A stretch of DNA of 64,000 nt. Source: MPNP01 sp963668325 (GTDB taxonomy: Bacteria; Pseudomonadota; Alphaproteobacteria; Rhodobacterales; Rhodobacteraceae). Location: contig OY764222.1 of NCBI GenBank assembly GCA_963668325.1, positions 1,054,001 through 1,118,000 of the forward strand. The letters run 5' to 3'. Within the stretch, counting starts at the first letter, position 1. Each line of letters begins with the position of its first letter. The position numbers and the translations under genes are program-made. The notes under the pieces are model-generated. The model saw nothing but the letters and a program-made list of their open reading frames with translations, had not been told where the DNA came from and did no database searches. Below are positions 14,684-22,845 of this stretch, piece after piece.

Positions 14684-16257
14684 TGGGTATTTGGGATCAT
14701 ATCATTGCCGGTGTTCTTGCTGTCTTTCAGTTAGACCCAGTATTGGGTGTGCCAATAATCTTGTTGATGGTAATTGCAGGATTCTTGTTAGGCATCACCG
14801 TGGGAGCCACACCTGGTCTGGCCGGGCCTATGGCAATGGCCATTTCTTTGCCGATTCTAATCTCTGTATTCGGATTTTCGAATGATGCTCTTTTGCCCGT
14901 ACTGGGTTTTTTGATAGGAATAATGAAGGGTGCAACAATAGGCGGTGCGGTGCCGGCCATTTTGTTTAACACACCCGGTACACCTGATGCATACATGACC
15001 ACTCTGGATGGCTATCCAATGGCACAAAGGGGTGAGGCACGAAAGGCACTGCGGGTAGCGCATTTTTCCTCGGCATCCGGGGACACATTTTCCGATATCG
15101 TACTGGTTATTTGTGCTCCATTTCTGGCAATCTTGGTCGAGCGTTTTCTTGATCTGCCTGAGAAAACAGCATTGTTGATACTTTCTCTTGCCTTCATCTC
15201 ATCTGTTATTGGCGGATCGGTTGGCAAGGGCATCATTTCGATGGGACTTGGCCTTTTATTCGTGATGGTCGCAACTGGTGAAGACTTTTATCCGCGGCTT
15301 ACCATGGGGCAGGAGACTCTTTCGCAGGGCATCCCGATTACAGCAGCGATCCTTGGCGTGTTGATTATTGGTGAAGTATTCAAGGCTCTCGAGGACATCT
15401 ATCGGGGTGAGGCCGAGGCAAGAAGAATGGAAGCGTCGAAAACTGACACCTCAGGATTGACGTTGTCTAGCCTAAGAAAGCTTTTCCCCTATATCTTTCG
15501 TTCAGCTATAATTGGAACCTGCATAGGTGCTTTACCCGGTTTGGGTTCCACTCTCGCGGCAACTTTAGGTTATACCACCGCAAAACGCCGATATTCAGCT
15601 AAAAAGACGCCAGACGCTCCAAATTTTGGGGATGGTGCTCCGGAAGGAATTGCAGCAACTGAAGCGGCCAACAGTTCAGTTTCCGGTGCAAACCTCATTC
15701 CGGTTCTATCATTAGGAATCCCTGGAAATGCTGCTGCAGTATTTCTGATCCTTGCTATGGACTCCATTGGCGGTTTTAACCCCGGCCCGTCGGTCTTTAA
15801 ACTTCAGGGTGGAATTGGCAACAGTGCGATGAACCCTGAAATGGTTATGGTGTTTGGCATTTTTACAACAATGTTTGTGGCCAATGCGCTGAATTGGACC
15901 ATTGGAGGAATATTCATGCGGTGGGTCGGCATTATGGCCCGTATTCCCAAGGTCCGTCTACTCCCGATTGTTTTCTTGCTGACACTGACCGCGATCTACG
16001 TACAGGAAACTTCGATGGTTGCTGTTTGGATCACCATATTTTTCGGTTTTCTGGGTTATCTCATGCGTCGCATAGACATGTCGCCCTTGCCCTTCATCAT
16101 TGCATTTATCCTTGGTGGGAACCTTGAAGCCACGGCACGTCAAGCCTTTGCTGCTTCAGGAGCTGATCCATATTTTTTATTAAAAAGCCCGATCGCCTTT
16201 GCTTTTATAATCATTGCAATAGCCGTCGTGGTATACAACCTTAAAAGAAAGGACTGA
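14683..16257 (+). CDS. TctA-like large membrane subunit of tripartite transporter
   Basis: Main permease of the transporter, 524 residues with roughly ten to twelve hydrophobic segments. Family hallmarks: GITVGATPGLAGPMAMAISL near the N-terminus, GGAVPAILFNTPGTPDA (about 88-104), EAANSSVSGANLIPVLSLGIPGN in the second half, and LGGNLEATARQAF near the C-terminus. ATG 14683 overlaps the tctB stop; the TTG just before it is not needed. Likely energised by the proton or sodium gradient. The coupling to sulfatase genes on both sides suggests that the cargo is a sulfate ester or its carboxylated product (inference). Confidence 0.9.
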   Translation: MGIWDHIIAGVLAVFQLDPVLGVPIILLMVIAGFLLGITVGATPGLAGPMAMAISLPILISVFGFSNDALLPVLGFLIGIMKGATIGGAVPAILFNTPGTPDAYMTTLDGYPMAQRGEARKALRVAHFSSASGDTFSDIVLVICAPFLAILVERFLDLPEKTALLILSLAFISSVIGGSVGKGIISMGLGLLFVMVATGEDFYPRLTMGQETLSQGIPITAAILGVLIIGEVFKALEDIYRGEAEARRMEASKTDTSGLTLSSLRKLFPYIFRSAIIGTCIGALPGLGSTLAATLGYTTAKRRYSAKKTPDAPNFGDGAPEGIAATEAANSSVSGANLIPVLSLGIPGNAAAVFLILAMDSIGGFNPGPSVFKLQGGIGNSAMNPEMVMVFGIFTTMFVANALNWTIGGIFMRWVGIMARIPKVRLLPIVFLLTLTAIYVQETSMVAVWITIFFGFLGYLMRRIDMSPLPFIIAFILGGNLEATARQAFAASGADPYFLLKSPIAFAFIIIAIAVVVYNLKRKD

Positions 16258-16281
16258 AAAATAAGACGACCTAATATACTT

Positions 16282-17787
16282 TTGATCTCAGCCGATCAAC
16301 ACCGCGCTGATTGTTTCGGTTTTGAAGGCAGAAACATTAAGACTCCGCATTTGGACCAATTGGCTGCAGACGGCACGCATTTTTCAAACTGTATTACACC
16401 CACAGTCATCTGTCAGCCTGCACGCGCCTCCATTCTGACTGGACAGCTTTGTCGAACTCATGGTGCGCATGATAATGGTATTGACCTTGATCCTGAGGTG
16501 GGCGAGAAGGGCTTCGCCGGAGCCTTGGCTGCGGCAGGTTTTGAGACCGCTTTTTTCGGCAAAGCGCATTTTTCAACTTACCACACCTTTGAAGCGACAG
16601 GTACACCCGAGTGTCTTAAATCCTCCGCTGACTACCCTGATACATGGTTTGGCCCCTACATGGGCTTTAATCATGTTGAGATGATGCTGGTAGGGCACAA
16701 CTGGTTCCTCCCTGAAAAACCTCCCCATGGTCAGCACTATGAACGCTGGTTTTATGCCGATGGGCGCGGGGATGAAAAGAATGCGCTTTATCGTGAAAAT
16801 GCAGGTGAGACCAAGGAAGCTGCCCAAACCTGGCATTCCAAGTTGCCCGTGGCCTGGCATAATTCCACCTGGACTGCTGACCGTACGATTGAATGGCTCA
16901 AGCACGGGCGCGGTGATGATCCGTTCTGCACATGGGTCAGCTTTCCTGACCCACACCATCCGTTTGATGCACCAGAGCCTTGGTCACGCCTTCATGACCT
17001 AGCAAAGGTGGACCTACCCAGGTACCGTAAGCGAACCTTTGAAGGCCGGCCCTGGTGGCACGAGGCGGTTTTGACCGCTGAGCCGACTGGCGACAAGAAA
17101 GGTGTTGAAATACGTAAATCTTACAGCCGCATAGTAGAGCAGTCAGACGATCAACTACGAGAGATTATTGGGAATACCTACGGTCAAATAGCGCTGATTG
17201 ACCACAATGTTGGGCGCATACTCATTGCGTTGGAAGAAGTCGGCCTGGCCGAGAACACCATCGTTATTTACATCTCAGACCATGGTGATTGGCTAGGCGA
17301 TTACGGGCTTATACTAAAGGGACCAATGCACTATGATGGATTGCTTCGCGTGCCCATGATCATGCGAGGTCCTGGTATTCCTAAGGGCAAAAAAGTTGAT
17401 GAACCGGTCTCTACCCTTGATCTCGGGCCAACCTTCTTTGACTATGGATCAGCCAAACCATTGCAGACCCAACACGGTGCATCGCTTCGCCCACTAGTGG
17501 AAACTGACGATGCCAAACGAGATTTCGCTCTTAATGAATGGGAACTGTTGCCTACACGTGTCGGCGTAGCACTCAGCCTGCGGACTGTCCGTACAAGAAC
17601 TCATAAACTGACAATTGACCTGCAATCGAAGGCGGGAGAGTTATATGATATGGTCGCTGATCCTGAAGAAACAACGAACCTGTTTGATAACACCAATCAT
17701 GCTGAAGTGCAGGAAAAACTACTTGGATATATTGCTTTACGTCCCGATGATGCTGGGCCCGTTCGTACCCAAGTCGGTATGGCATGA
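16282..17787 (+). CDS. Sulfatase, formylglycine (Cys) type, second copy
   Basis: Second sulfatase of the island. CQPAR carries the cysteine to be converted to formylglycine, followed by ILTGQLCRTHG; AFFGKAHF and VIYISDHGD contain active-site and metal residues. No signal peptide is seen. The first ordinary start codon is TTG 16282 (501 residues), yet the conserved sulfatase start RRPNILL lies upstream in the same frame, after the TctA stop. An ATA codon at 16261 with AAAGGA 7 nt before it sits exactly where ATG is expected. The true product may therefore be about 508 residues from a rare AUA start, or a mutated start may now limit expression. It is only distantly similar to the sulfatase at 10961. 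Confidence 0.83.
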   Translation: MISADQHRADCFGFEGRNIKTPHLDQLAADGTHFSNCITPTVICQPARASILTGQLCRTHGAHDNGIDLDPEVGEKGFAGALAAAGFETAFFGKAHFSTYHTFEATGTPECLKSSADYPDTWFGPYMGFNHVEMMLVGHNWFLPEKPPHGQHYERWFYADGRGDEKNALYRENAGETKEAAQTWHSKLPVAWHNSTWTADRTIEWLKHGRGDDPFCTWVSFPDPHHPFDAPEPWSRLHDLAKVDLPRYRKRTFEGRPWWHEAVLTAEPTGDKKGVEIRKSYSRIVEQSDDQLREIIGNTYGQIALIDHNVGRILIALEEVGLAENTIVIYISDHGDWLGDYGLILKGPMHYDGLLRVPMIMRGPGIPKGKKVDEPVSTLDLGPTFFDYGSAKPLQTQHGASLRPLVETDDAKRDFALNEWELLPTRVGVALSLRTVRTRTHKLTIDLQSKAGELYDMVADPEETTNLFDNTNHAEVQEKLLGYIALRPDDAGPVRTQVGMA

Positions 17788-17798
17788 GGTAAGAATTT

Positions 17799-18013
17799 AT
17801 GGCTGATTATGTTACTCCACTCGGTATCAAAGGTGGTCCTGCCCTTTGTCCTAGTTCTAATTTACCGGCATCCATTTTGTTTGGAATAAATGGTAAAAAT
17901 TTTTGGTCAATGCAGTACTTGGCACGTAAAAACCCGTCTGTGACCAGGGCATGCCTCATGCTTGCATTCTGACCATAATTTTGAGACCACAACTTAAGCA
18001 ATTTTTACTTTGA
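17799..18013 (+). pseudogene. Decayed MBL-fold hydrolase gene (N-terminal remnant)
   Basis: Eleven nt after the sulfatase, behind a GAGGT ribosome site, an ATG opens MADYVTPLGIKGGPALCPSS, a typical MBL-fold beginning (YVxxLGxKGGPA). The family continues in a shifted frame with VNAVLGT, a TAA, then VCDQGMPHACILTIIL, matching the 'CDQGM...' stretch that normally precedes HxHxDH. The motif itself, and everything after it, is missing. So this is a frameshifted and truncated MBL gene, the counterpart of the intact one at 10116. The rest up to 18055 has no gene. Confidence 0.6.
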
Positions 18014-18055
18014 TGTCAGAGAATGTCACCTCATTCCAAGGTAATCATCAAAGAC

Positions 18056-18931
18056 TTATCGAGTCCTTGTTATGGCAAACCTGGCAGCCTCAATTAGCAT
18101 ATTTGCCTTGGAACCATAGGGCACAAGATACGAAATAGCTTCCTCCACCTGTTCCCGGGCCTTGCTTCTGGCACCATCCTCCCCAAGTAGAGAAACAAAC
18201 GTATGTTTTCCTTGTGATGAATCCTTGTCAAGGGTTTTTCCAACCTCCTTGACGTTCCCGGTTATATCAAGAAGATCATCGGCAATTTGAAAGGCAAGAC
18301 CCAGCGAGGCTGCATATCCAAGAAGGTTGGTTGGATCAGAGCGACCCAAAATAGCTCCGGCTTCGCAGGAAAAACCAATAAGTTTACCCGTCTTGTTCTG
18401 TTGGAGTATCGTTATTTCGTCGATTGTGGCAGCAAGTGGGTTGGTTTCGGCTTCCATATCCAGAATCTGGCCATATACCATGCCTGAAACCCCTGATGCC
18501 TTAGCCAAGGAGAAAACCAGGTCGGCTCTGATTTCGGGATCTGGAATTTTAACCTTGTCGGCTAAAATTTCGAAGGCTAGTGTTTGTAAGGCGTCGCCAA
18601 CCAGTACGGCAGTCATCTCGTCCCACTTAGTATGAATTGTTGGTTTACCTCGCCTGATTGGATCATCATCCATACAGGGAAGATCATCATGAACAAGGGA
18701 GTAAGTATGCAGGCACTCAATTGCAGCGGCCACAAATTCTGGAATTTTCCCCTGCACGTCAAATAATTTGGCACTTTCAACAACCAGAAAGCCTCGAAAT
18801 CTTTTTCCTCCTACCAAGGAATGTTTAATTGGCGGGACAAGGGAGTTTTGGGGTAGTTCAGAATAAATTTCCCCTAGGGTTGTATTAATTCTATTGCCAA
18901 CTTCAGCCAAATAGTCGGAGAAACCAGTCAT
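18056..18931 (-). CDS. ispA: Geranylgeranyl/farnesyl diphosphate synthase (polyprenyl synthetase)
   Basis: Condenses IPP with allylic diphosphates to give farnesyl diphosphate for quinones and undecaprenyl carriers. 291 residues from ATG 18931, which has GGAG 4 nt upstream; earlier in-frame codons overlap the neighbouring gene. GGKRFRG (41-47), the first aspartate-rich motif DDLPCMDD (82-89) and the second DDLLD (218-222) are intact. It ends the deacetylase/xseB/xseB-like/ispA set; dxs, which often follows ispA in this class, is not here because the sulfatase island starts directly downstream. Confidence 0.9.
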   Translation of the reverse strand: MTGFSDYLAEVGNRINTTLGEIYSELPQNSLVPPIKHSLVGGKRFRGFLVVESAKLFDVQGKIPEFVAAAIECLHTYSLVHDDLPCMDDDPIRRGKPTIHTKWDEMTAVLVGDALQTLAFEILADKVKIPDPEIRADLVFSLAKASGVSGMVYGQILDMEAETNPLAATIDEITILQQNKTGKLIGFSCEAGAILGRSDPTNLLGYAASLGLAFQIADDLLDITGNVKEVGKTLDKDSSQGKHTFVSLLGEDGARSKAREQVEEAISYLVPYGSKANMLIEAARFAITRTR

Positions 18932-18947
18932 GATACTCCGTAGGCCT

Positions 18948-19238
18948 CTATTTGTCTTCAGCAAGATCCAGGTCACGAAGACCGATCGGTTGACCTGATG
19001 TATCCAGCTCAATTACTTGGGGTGGATTGGTATCTGGAACCAAGAAAGACTTGCAATAATCGGCAAGGTGGTTGGAATATCTTAATAACTGGGTGGTTTC
19101 CTCGACTGGAATATCGGGATCACCCAAAATTTGTGAAATTTCCTTTAGCCTGTCCTGGGCTTGGAGGTAACCCATCTCATGAATACCCAGAATTAACTGA
19201 GTGTATTTGGTTTCCAGGGTTTCTTTTTCTTGTGACAT
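18948..19238 (-). CDS. Small XseB-like helical protein
   Basis: 96 residues, no family recognised with certainty. The pattern RLKEISQIL, then PVEETTQLLRYSNHLADYCKSFL mirrors the two-helix layout of exonuclease VII small subunits (compare KLEHVVGLL, then SLDEAIELYVLGTKLRKHCDYTL in the real XseB encoded just upstream). It then has a longer tail ending GLRDLDLAEDK. It lies between xseB and ispA in the same direction. It may be a diverged XseB paralogue that binds XseA or another partner. The ATG at 19238 is the natural start; it is separated from xseB by 31 nt. Confidence 0.55.
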   Translation of the reverse strand: MSQEKETLETKYTQLILGIHEMGYLQAQDRLKEISQILGDPDIPVEETTQLLRYSNHLADYCKSFLVPDTNPPQVIELDTSGQPIGLRDLDLAEDK

Positions 19239-19269
19239 GAAAAGCTACAAAATTACAAAAACAGCATTC

Positions 19270-19521
19270 TTAGTTAGATTCAGCCGTACCAGGATCTTCC
19301 AGTGAAATCTCGTCAACCCTTTCCTGAGCCTTTTTCAAAGTATAGTCGCAATGTTTTCGCAGTTTGGTTCCCAAAACATAGAGCTCAATTGCTTCATCCA
19401 ATGAAACACTGCCTTTTTCAAGCAGTCCAACGACATGTTCCAATTTTTCCAAGGCTTCTTCAAAGCTCATGGCATAGATTTCATCCTTGCCAAGTTTGAT
19501 CAAATCTTCTGTATTTTCCAT
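19270..19521 (-). CDS. xseB: Exodeoxyribonuclease VII small subunit
   Basis: 83 residues, the normal XseB size. Motif FEEALEKLEHVVGLLEKG, then SLDEAIELYVLGTKLRKHC is diagnostic. XseB helices wrap the XseA catalytic subunit to form the processive single-strand exonuclease used in mismatch repair and DNA damage. The ATG shares one base with the stop of the deacetylase gene (TAATG), so translation is coupled. xseA is elsewhere, as usual in this class. Confidence 0.9.
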   Translation of the reverse strand: MENTEDLIKLGKDEIYAMSFEEALEKLEHVVGLLEKGSVSLDEAIELYVLGTKLRKHCDYTLKKAQERVDEISLEDPGTAESN

Positions 19522-20450
19522 TAATTCTTTTCCATTAAAGCTGTTAAATGGGCCTGAACCGATGTGGTGAGCCCAAGTATACTGTATCCTCCTTCGAGAG
19601 ACGAAACCAATCTGTCATTGCAATGAGTATGTGCCAAATCCTTTATGGCTTTGGTTGCCCAATAAAAATCTTCCTCACTCAACCTGAGGGAGGCCAGTGG
19701 ATCATCGTAATGAGCATCAAATCCTGCAGAAACAATTATCAGCTCTGGTTTGAATTTATCCATTCGATCAACAATGGAGTTAATTGCTTCCCGAAATTCC
19801 CGGCTTCCCGAACTGGTTCCCAGGGGTTTGTTGATTATTTGATCAAAGGCACCCTTTTCAGATTCGTAACCCGAACCTGGATATAAGGGCATTTCATGTG
19901 TCGAGGCAAACATGGCACCTCTCTTATCCCAAAGAATGTCACTTGTCCCATTGCCGTGATGAACATCAAAATCCAAAATTGCGATCCGCTCCAACTCATG
20001 TTTTTGAAGGGCGTGTAAAGCACCGATAGCAACAGTACCAAACAGGCAAAATCCCATGCCACGTGATTTTTCTGCATGATGCCCGGGGGGACGAACGGCA
20101 CAAAAGGCATTTGTGGCACTCCCATCAAAAACCATATCAATGGCCTTGACAATAGCACCAACAGCCCGTCTGGCAGCGTTCCAGGAACCCTTGCCCATAC
20201 TTGTATCAGCATCAAGATAGGCAAAACCATGGGTTGGTTCCATATTGTGAATTTGATCTACATAGCTCTGAGGATGGGCAAGTGTTAGGCGATCCAGTTC
20301 ACATAGCGGAGCTTCCAAGCGCTTAATCTCGGCAAACTCGGGTTGCATGAAGACATCCTCAAGTCGTTCCAGACGTTCAACTCTTTCGGGGTGCCCCCTC
20401 GGTGTAATATGCTTTGTACAATCAGAATGTGAAAAAAGGACGGTGCTCAT
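19521..20450 (-). CDS. Histone deacetylase family hydrolase (acetylpolyamine/protein deacetylase-like)
   Basis: Zinc-dependent deacetylase of the arginase/HDAC fold, 309 residues from ATG 20450. Active-site motifs: PRGHPERVERL at 17-27, AVRPPGHHAE (about 118-127) with the catalytic His pair, and DFDVHHGNGT (160-169) with zinc ligands D162 and H164. VSAGFDAHYDDPLASL is the second metal-site block. Bacterial members remove acetyl groups from polyamines or small amides; the substrate here is unknown. Head of the cluster with xseB and ispA, an order seen across alphaproteobacteria. Confidence 0.87.
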   Translation of the reverse strand: MSTVLFSHSDCTKHITPRGHPERVERLERLEDVFMQPEFAEIKRLEAPLCELDRLTLAHPQSYVDQIHNMEPTHGFAYLDADTSMGKGSWNAARRAVGAIVKAIDMVFDGSATNAFCAVRPPGHHAEKSRGMGFCLFGTVAIGALHALQKHELERIAILDFDVHHGNGTSDILWDKRGAMFASTHEMPLYPGSGYESEKGAFDQIINKPLGTSSGSREFREAINSIVDRMDKFKPELIIVSAGFDAHYDDPLASLRLSEEDFYWATKAIKDLAHTHCNDRLVSSLEGGYSILGLTTSVQAHLTALMEKN

Positions 20451-20518
20451 GTAGGAAAATACTTTCAATGAAATCAATTAATACTTGCATGTAATACCTT
20501 GTTTTTGATCATCCAAGT

Positions 20519-21241
20519 TCAGGTAGCAATTTCAACCTGGTCAGGAACCAAAACATAACCCTTTCCCCTAACAGTTTTAAGGAATCTGGGATTTTGAGGG
20601 TCATCAAGGAGTTTCCTTCTTAATCTGGAGATCCTCAAATCCACTGTTCGGTCGATTATATGCTCGCCCTTTGAAGAGGCTTGGCGGCAAATAACCTCTC
20701 TGGAGGTCGTACGGTTGGACCTTGAAGCCAATATAGTGAGAATGCTTTTCTCGGCATCACTCAATAGAATGTCCTCACCATCAAAAGTCAATTCCCCTCG
20801 AAAGAGATCAAACTCGAAACGGCCAAAGGAAACTTTTTTGATCTTTTCATAGGGGGTTCTTCGGATTACTGCCTTTATCCTAAGTACAACTTCCTGAGGA
20901 TCGAATGGCTTCATGACATAATCATCTGCGCCCGCTTCCAAACCTGTTATTCTATTTTCAACTTCGGATTTGGCAGAAAGAATAATGACCGGTGTCTCGG
21001 TATTTTCCTTAATGTGCCTTGTAAGCGAAACTCCGTCCTCACCAGGAAGCATTACATCAACTAGGGAGAGATCAAATCGAAAAGTTCCCAACAGTTCTCT
21101 GGCTTGCTGGGCATTACTCGCCAGTGAGCAGTTGAAGCCATTTTTATTCAGGAATAGTTTCAGGAGTTCACTTATTTTATTATCATCCTCAACAAAAAGG
21201 ATATGAGGTGATCTTGAGTCTTCAAAAAAGTTACTATTCAT
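20519..21241 (-). CDS. OmpR-family response regulator (PetR-like)
   Basis: 240 residues: receiver domain with acidic pocket VEDD (17-20), phospho-acceptor D62 in LSLVDVMLPG, a lysine in ILSAKSE (about 111), then a winged-helix output domain ending VRGKGYVL. It overlaps the upstream MarR gene by 8 nt. This MarR plus response regulator pair next to a branched-chain aminotransferase matches the PetP/PetR arrangement of alphaproteobacteria. No sensor kinase is adjacent, so it is an orphan in this window. Targets are not visible. Confidence 0.85.
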   Translation of the reverse strand: MNSNFFEDSRSPHILFVEDDNKISELLKLFLNKNGFNCSLASNAQQARELLGTFRFDLSLVDVMLPGEDGVSLTRHIKENTETPVIILSAKSEVENRITGLEAGADDYVMKPFDPQEVVLRIKAVIRRTPYEKIKKVSFGRFEFDLFRGELTFDGEDILLSDAEKSILTILASRSNRTTSREVICRQASSKGEHIIDRTVDLRISRLRRKLLDDPQNPRFLKTVRGKGYVLVPDQVEIAT

Positions 21242-21728
21242 AGTCCCGTTCCGGTGATGAGTACTCGGGATTAATCAGATTTTCCAATACTTGGCGGAAT
21301 CCAAGGACAGCTTCATTACCTGCTGCTCGATAGGCCTTTCTGACTCGGCTTGTCTGAACTCGGGCAAGTTCATCAGCAAGTTCCTTACCTGATGGTGTGA
21401 GATAAAGTAGTTTTGAACGTCTATCCTTTGGGTTGGGGCGAGTTTCAACAAAAGAATCGTCAATCAATCTTCTTAGAACACGGTTGAGTGATTGTTTGGA
21501 AATGGCCAATATTTTCAATAAATCCGAAACATTGATGTTATCCCTGTTCTGAATGAAATGCAAAGCCCTGTGATGGGCTCTACCATAGCCATATTTGGCC
21601 AGGATTTCATCAGGGTCGGATGTAAATCCACGATAGGCAAACATCATTGCCTCAATACCCTTGGTTATTTCCTTGTCCGTGAGGTAAAGCAGTTTATTTC
21701 CTCCCGAACGGTTATTGTCGTCGGCCAT
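21234..21728 (-). CDS. MarR-family regulator (PetP-like)
   Basis: 164 residues. The DNA-binding part is RAHHRALHFIQNRDNINVSDLLKILAISKQSLNRVLRRLIDD by position about 50-92, then the wing RPNPKDRRSKLLYLT. It starts MADDNNRSGG, with the coding end overlapping the response regulator start. In Rhodobacter the homologous pair was found to influence respiratory or photosynthetic gene expression; here the role is unknown. Divergent from ilvE. Confidence 0.82.
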   Translation of the reverse strand: MADDNNRSGGNKLLYLTDKEITKGIEAMMFAYRGFTSDPDEILAKYGYGRAHHRALHFIQNRDNINVSDLLKILAISKQSLNRVLRRLIDDSFVETRPNPKDRRSKLLYLTPSGKELADELARVQTSRVRKAYRAAGNEAVLGFRQVLENLINPEYSSPERDYE

Positions 21729-21751
21729 GAATTAATTAAAAGTAAGCATTG

Positions 21752-21804
21752 TTGACATAAATTAGGTAAACTATATTGACATTTATCAATGGTAGTAAAT
21801 ACAT
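21752..21804 (+). promoter_or_regulatory. Candidate promoter region for ilvE
   Basis: Two TTGACAT copies (from 21752 and from 21776) lie 24 nt apart in the 161-bp gap between the divergent MarR gene and ilvE, the second within an ATTGA...TCAAT mini-palindrome. Either could be a -35 element; the second is followed 17 nt later by ATACAT, a poor -10. Assignment is tentative. Confidence 0.3.
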
Positions 21805-21889
21805 AGTCATTTTGTAAAGGCAAGAAAACCATTTAAAAATATTGCTGTTTTGCTACTAACGGAAAAAGGGCTTTCAGAAGGGGAAAGAG

Positions 21890-22786
21890 ATGTCCACAGG
21901 TTCAGAGACTCAAGGATATGGCAACAGGGAAGGTTATATCTGGTTTAATGGGGAGTTTGTTCCCTGGCGGTCAGCAAATGTTCACATATTAACCCATGCA
22001 ATGCATTACGGTTCGTCAGTGTTTGAAGGAGAAAGGGCCTATGGTGGGAAAATCTTTGCCAACAGAAAGCACACTCTCAGATTGATGGAATCTGCACGCC
22101 AACTGGATATAGAAATAGAATACACTCCAGAGGAAATAGAAAAAGCCAAGGCCGATGTAATGAAGCTCAATGGGCTGTCTGATGCTTATGTTCGTCCGGT
22201 AGCCTGGCGAGGTGTTGGTGAGGATATGGGGGTTGCTTCCCAAAAAAATCCTTGCAACCTGGCCATAGCAACCTGGGAATGGGGCCGATACTATGGTAGT
22301 GATGATGATCCAAATGAAATCAAAGGAATAAAACTGGATATTTCCGAATGGCAACGGCCAAGTGAAAAAACAATTCCCAGTCATGCCAAAGCCTCTGGCC
22401 TTTACATGATCTGTACCGTGTCCAAACATAAGGCTCAGCAGAGAGGATTTACGGATGCTCTGATGTTTGATTACCGAGGCTATGTTGCAGAAGCAACCGG
22501 AGCTAATATCTTTTTTGTAAGGAATGGCGAGGTACATACCCCCTTACCGGATTGCTTTTTAAACGGTATTACCCGTCAGACGGTTTTGGAGTTGCTAAGA
22601 AAAAGAAATATCAAGGTTCATGAACGCCATATAATGCCCTCGGAAATGGAAAGTTTCGAGCAATGTTGGCTAACTGGAACGGCTGCTGAAGTTGAACCTG
22701 TTGGACAAATAAAGGATTATAATTTTGAGGTGGGAGAATTGGCCAAACTGATGGTCGCTGATTACAGCAAGTTGGTTAGGTCCTGA
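21890..22786 (+). CDS. ilvE: Branched-chain amino acid aminotransferase (class IV PLP)
   Basis: Transfers amino groups between branched-chain 2-oxo acids and glutamate, the last step of Val, Leu and Ile synthesis. 298 residues; YIWFNGEFVPW near the N-terminus, HYGSSVFEGERAY (39-51), PLP lysine in PSHAKASG (K167), then TGANIFFVRNG and LNGITRQTVLEL. AEVEPVGQI near the C-terminus is typical. The ATG has GGGGAAAGAG just upstream. A D-amino-acid or aminodeoxychorismate enzyme of class IV is much less likely, given the length and the conserved FEGERAY. Confidence 0.88.
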   Translation: MSTGSETQGYGNREGYIWFNGEFVPWRSANVHILTHAMHYGSSVFEGERAYGGKIFANRKHTLRLMESARQLDIEIEYTPEEIEKAKADVMKLNGLSDAYVRPVAWRGVGEDMGVASQKNPCNLAIATWEWGRYYGSDDDPNEIKGIKLDISEWQRPSEKTIPSHAKASGLYMICTVSKHKAQQRGFTDALMFDYRGYVAEATGANIFFVRNGEVHTPLPDCFLNGITRQTVLELLRKRNIKVHERHIMPSEMESFEQCWLTGTAAEVEPVGQIKDYNFEVGELAKLMVADYSKLVRS

Positions 22787-22845
22787 TAGGTAAAGAGAGT
22801 TCCATTCTAATTGTGTTGTATTAAAATAGGCGAGTTATAATTCTT

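Noticed and set aside
17807..18001. 64-codon minus-strand frame after the second sulfatase
   Set aside because: It is antisense to the MBL-type remnant, which explains the sequence better.
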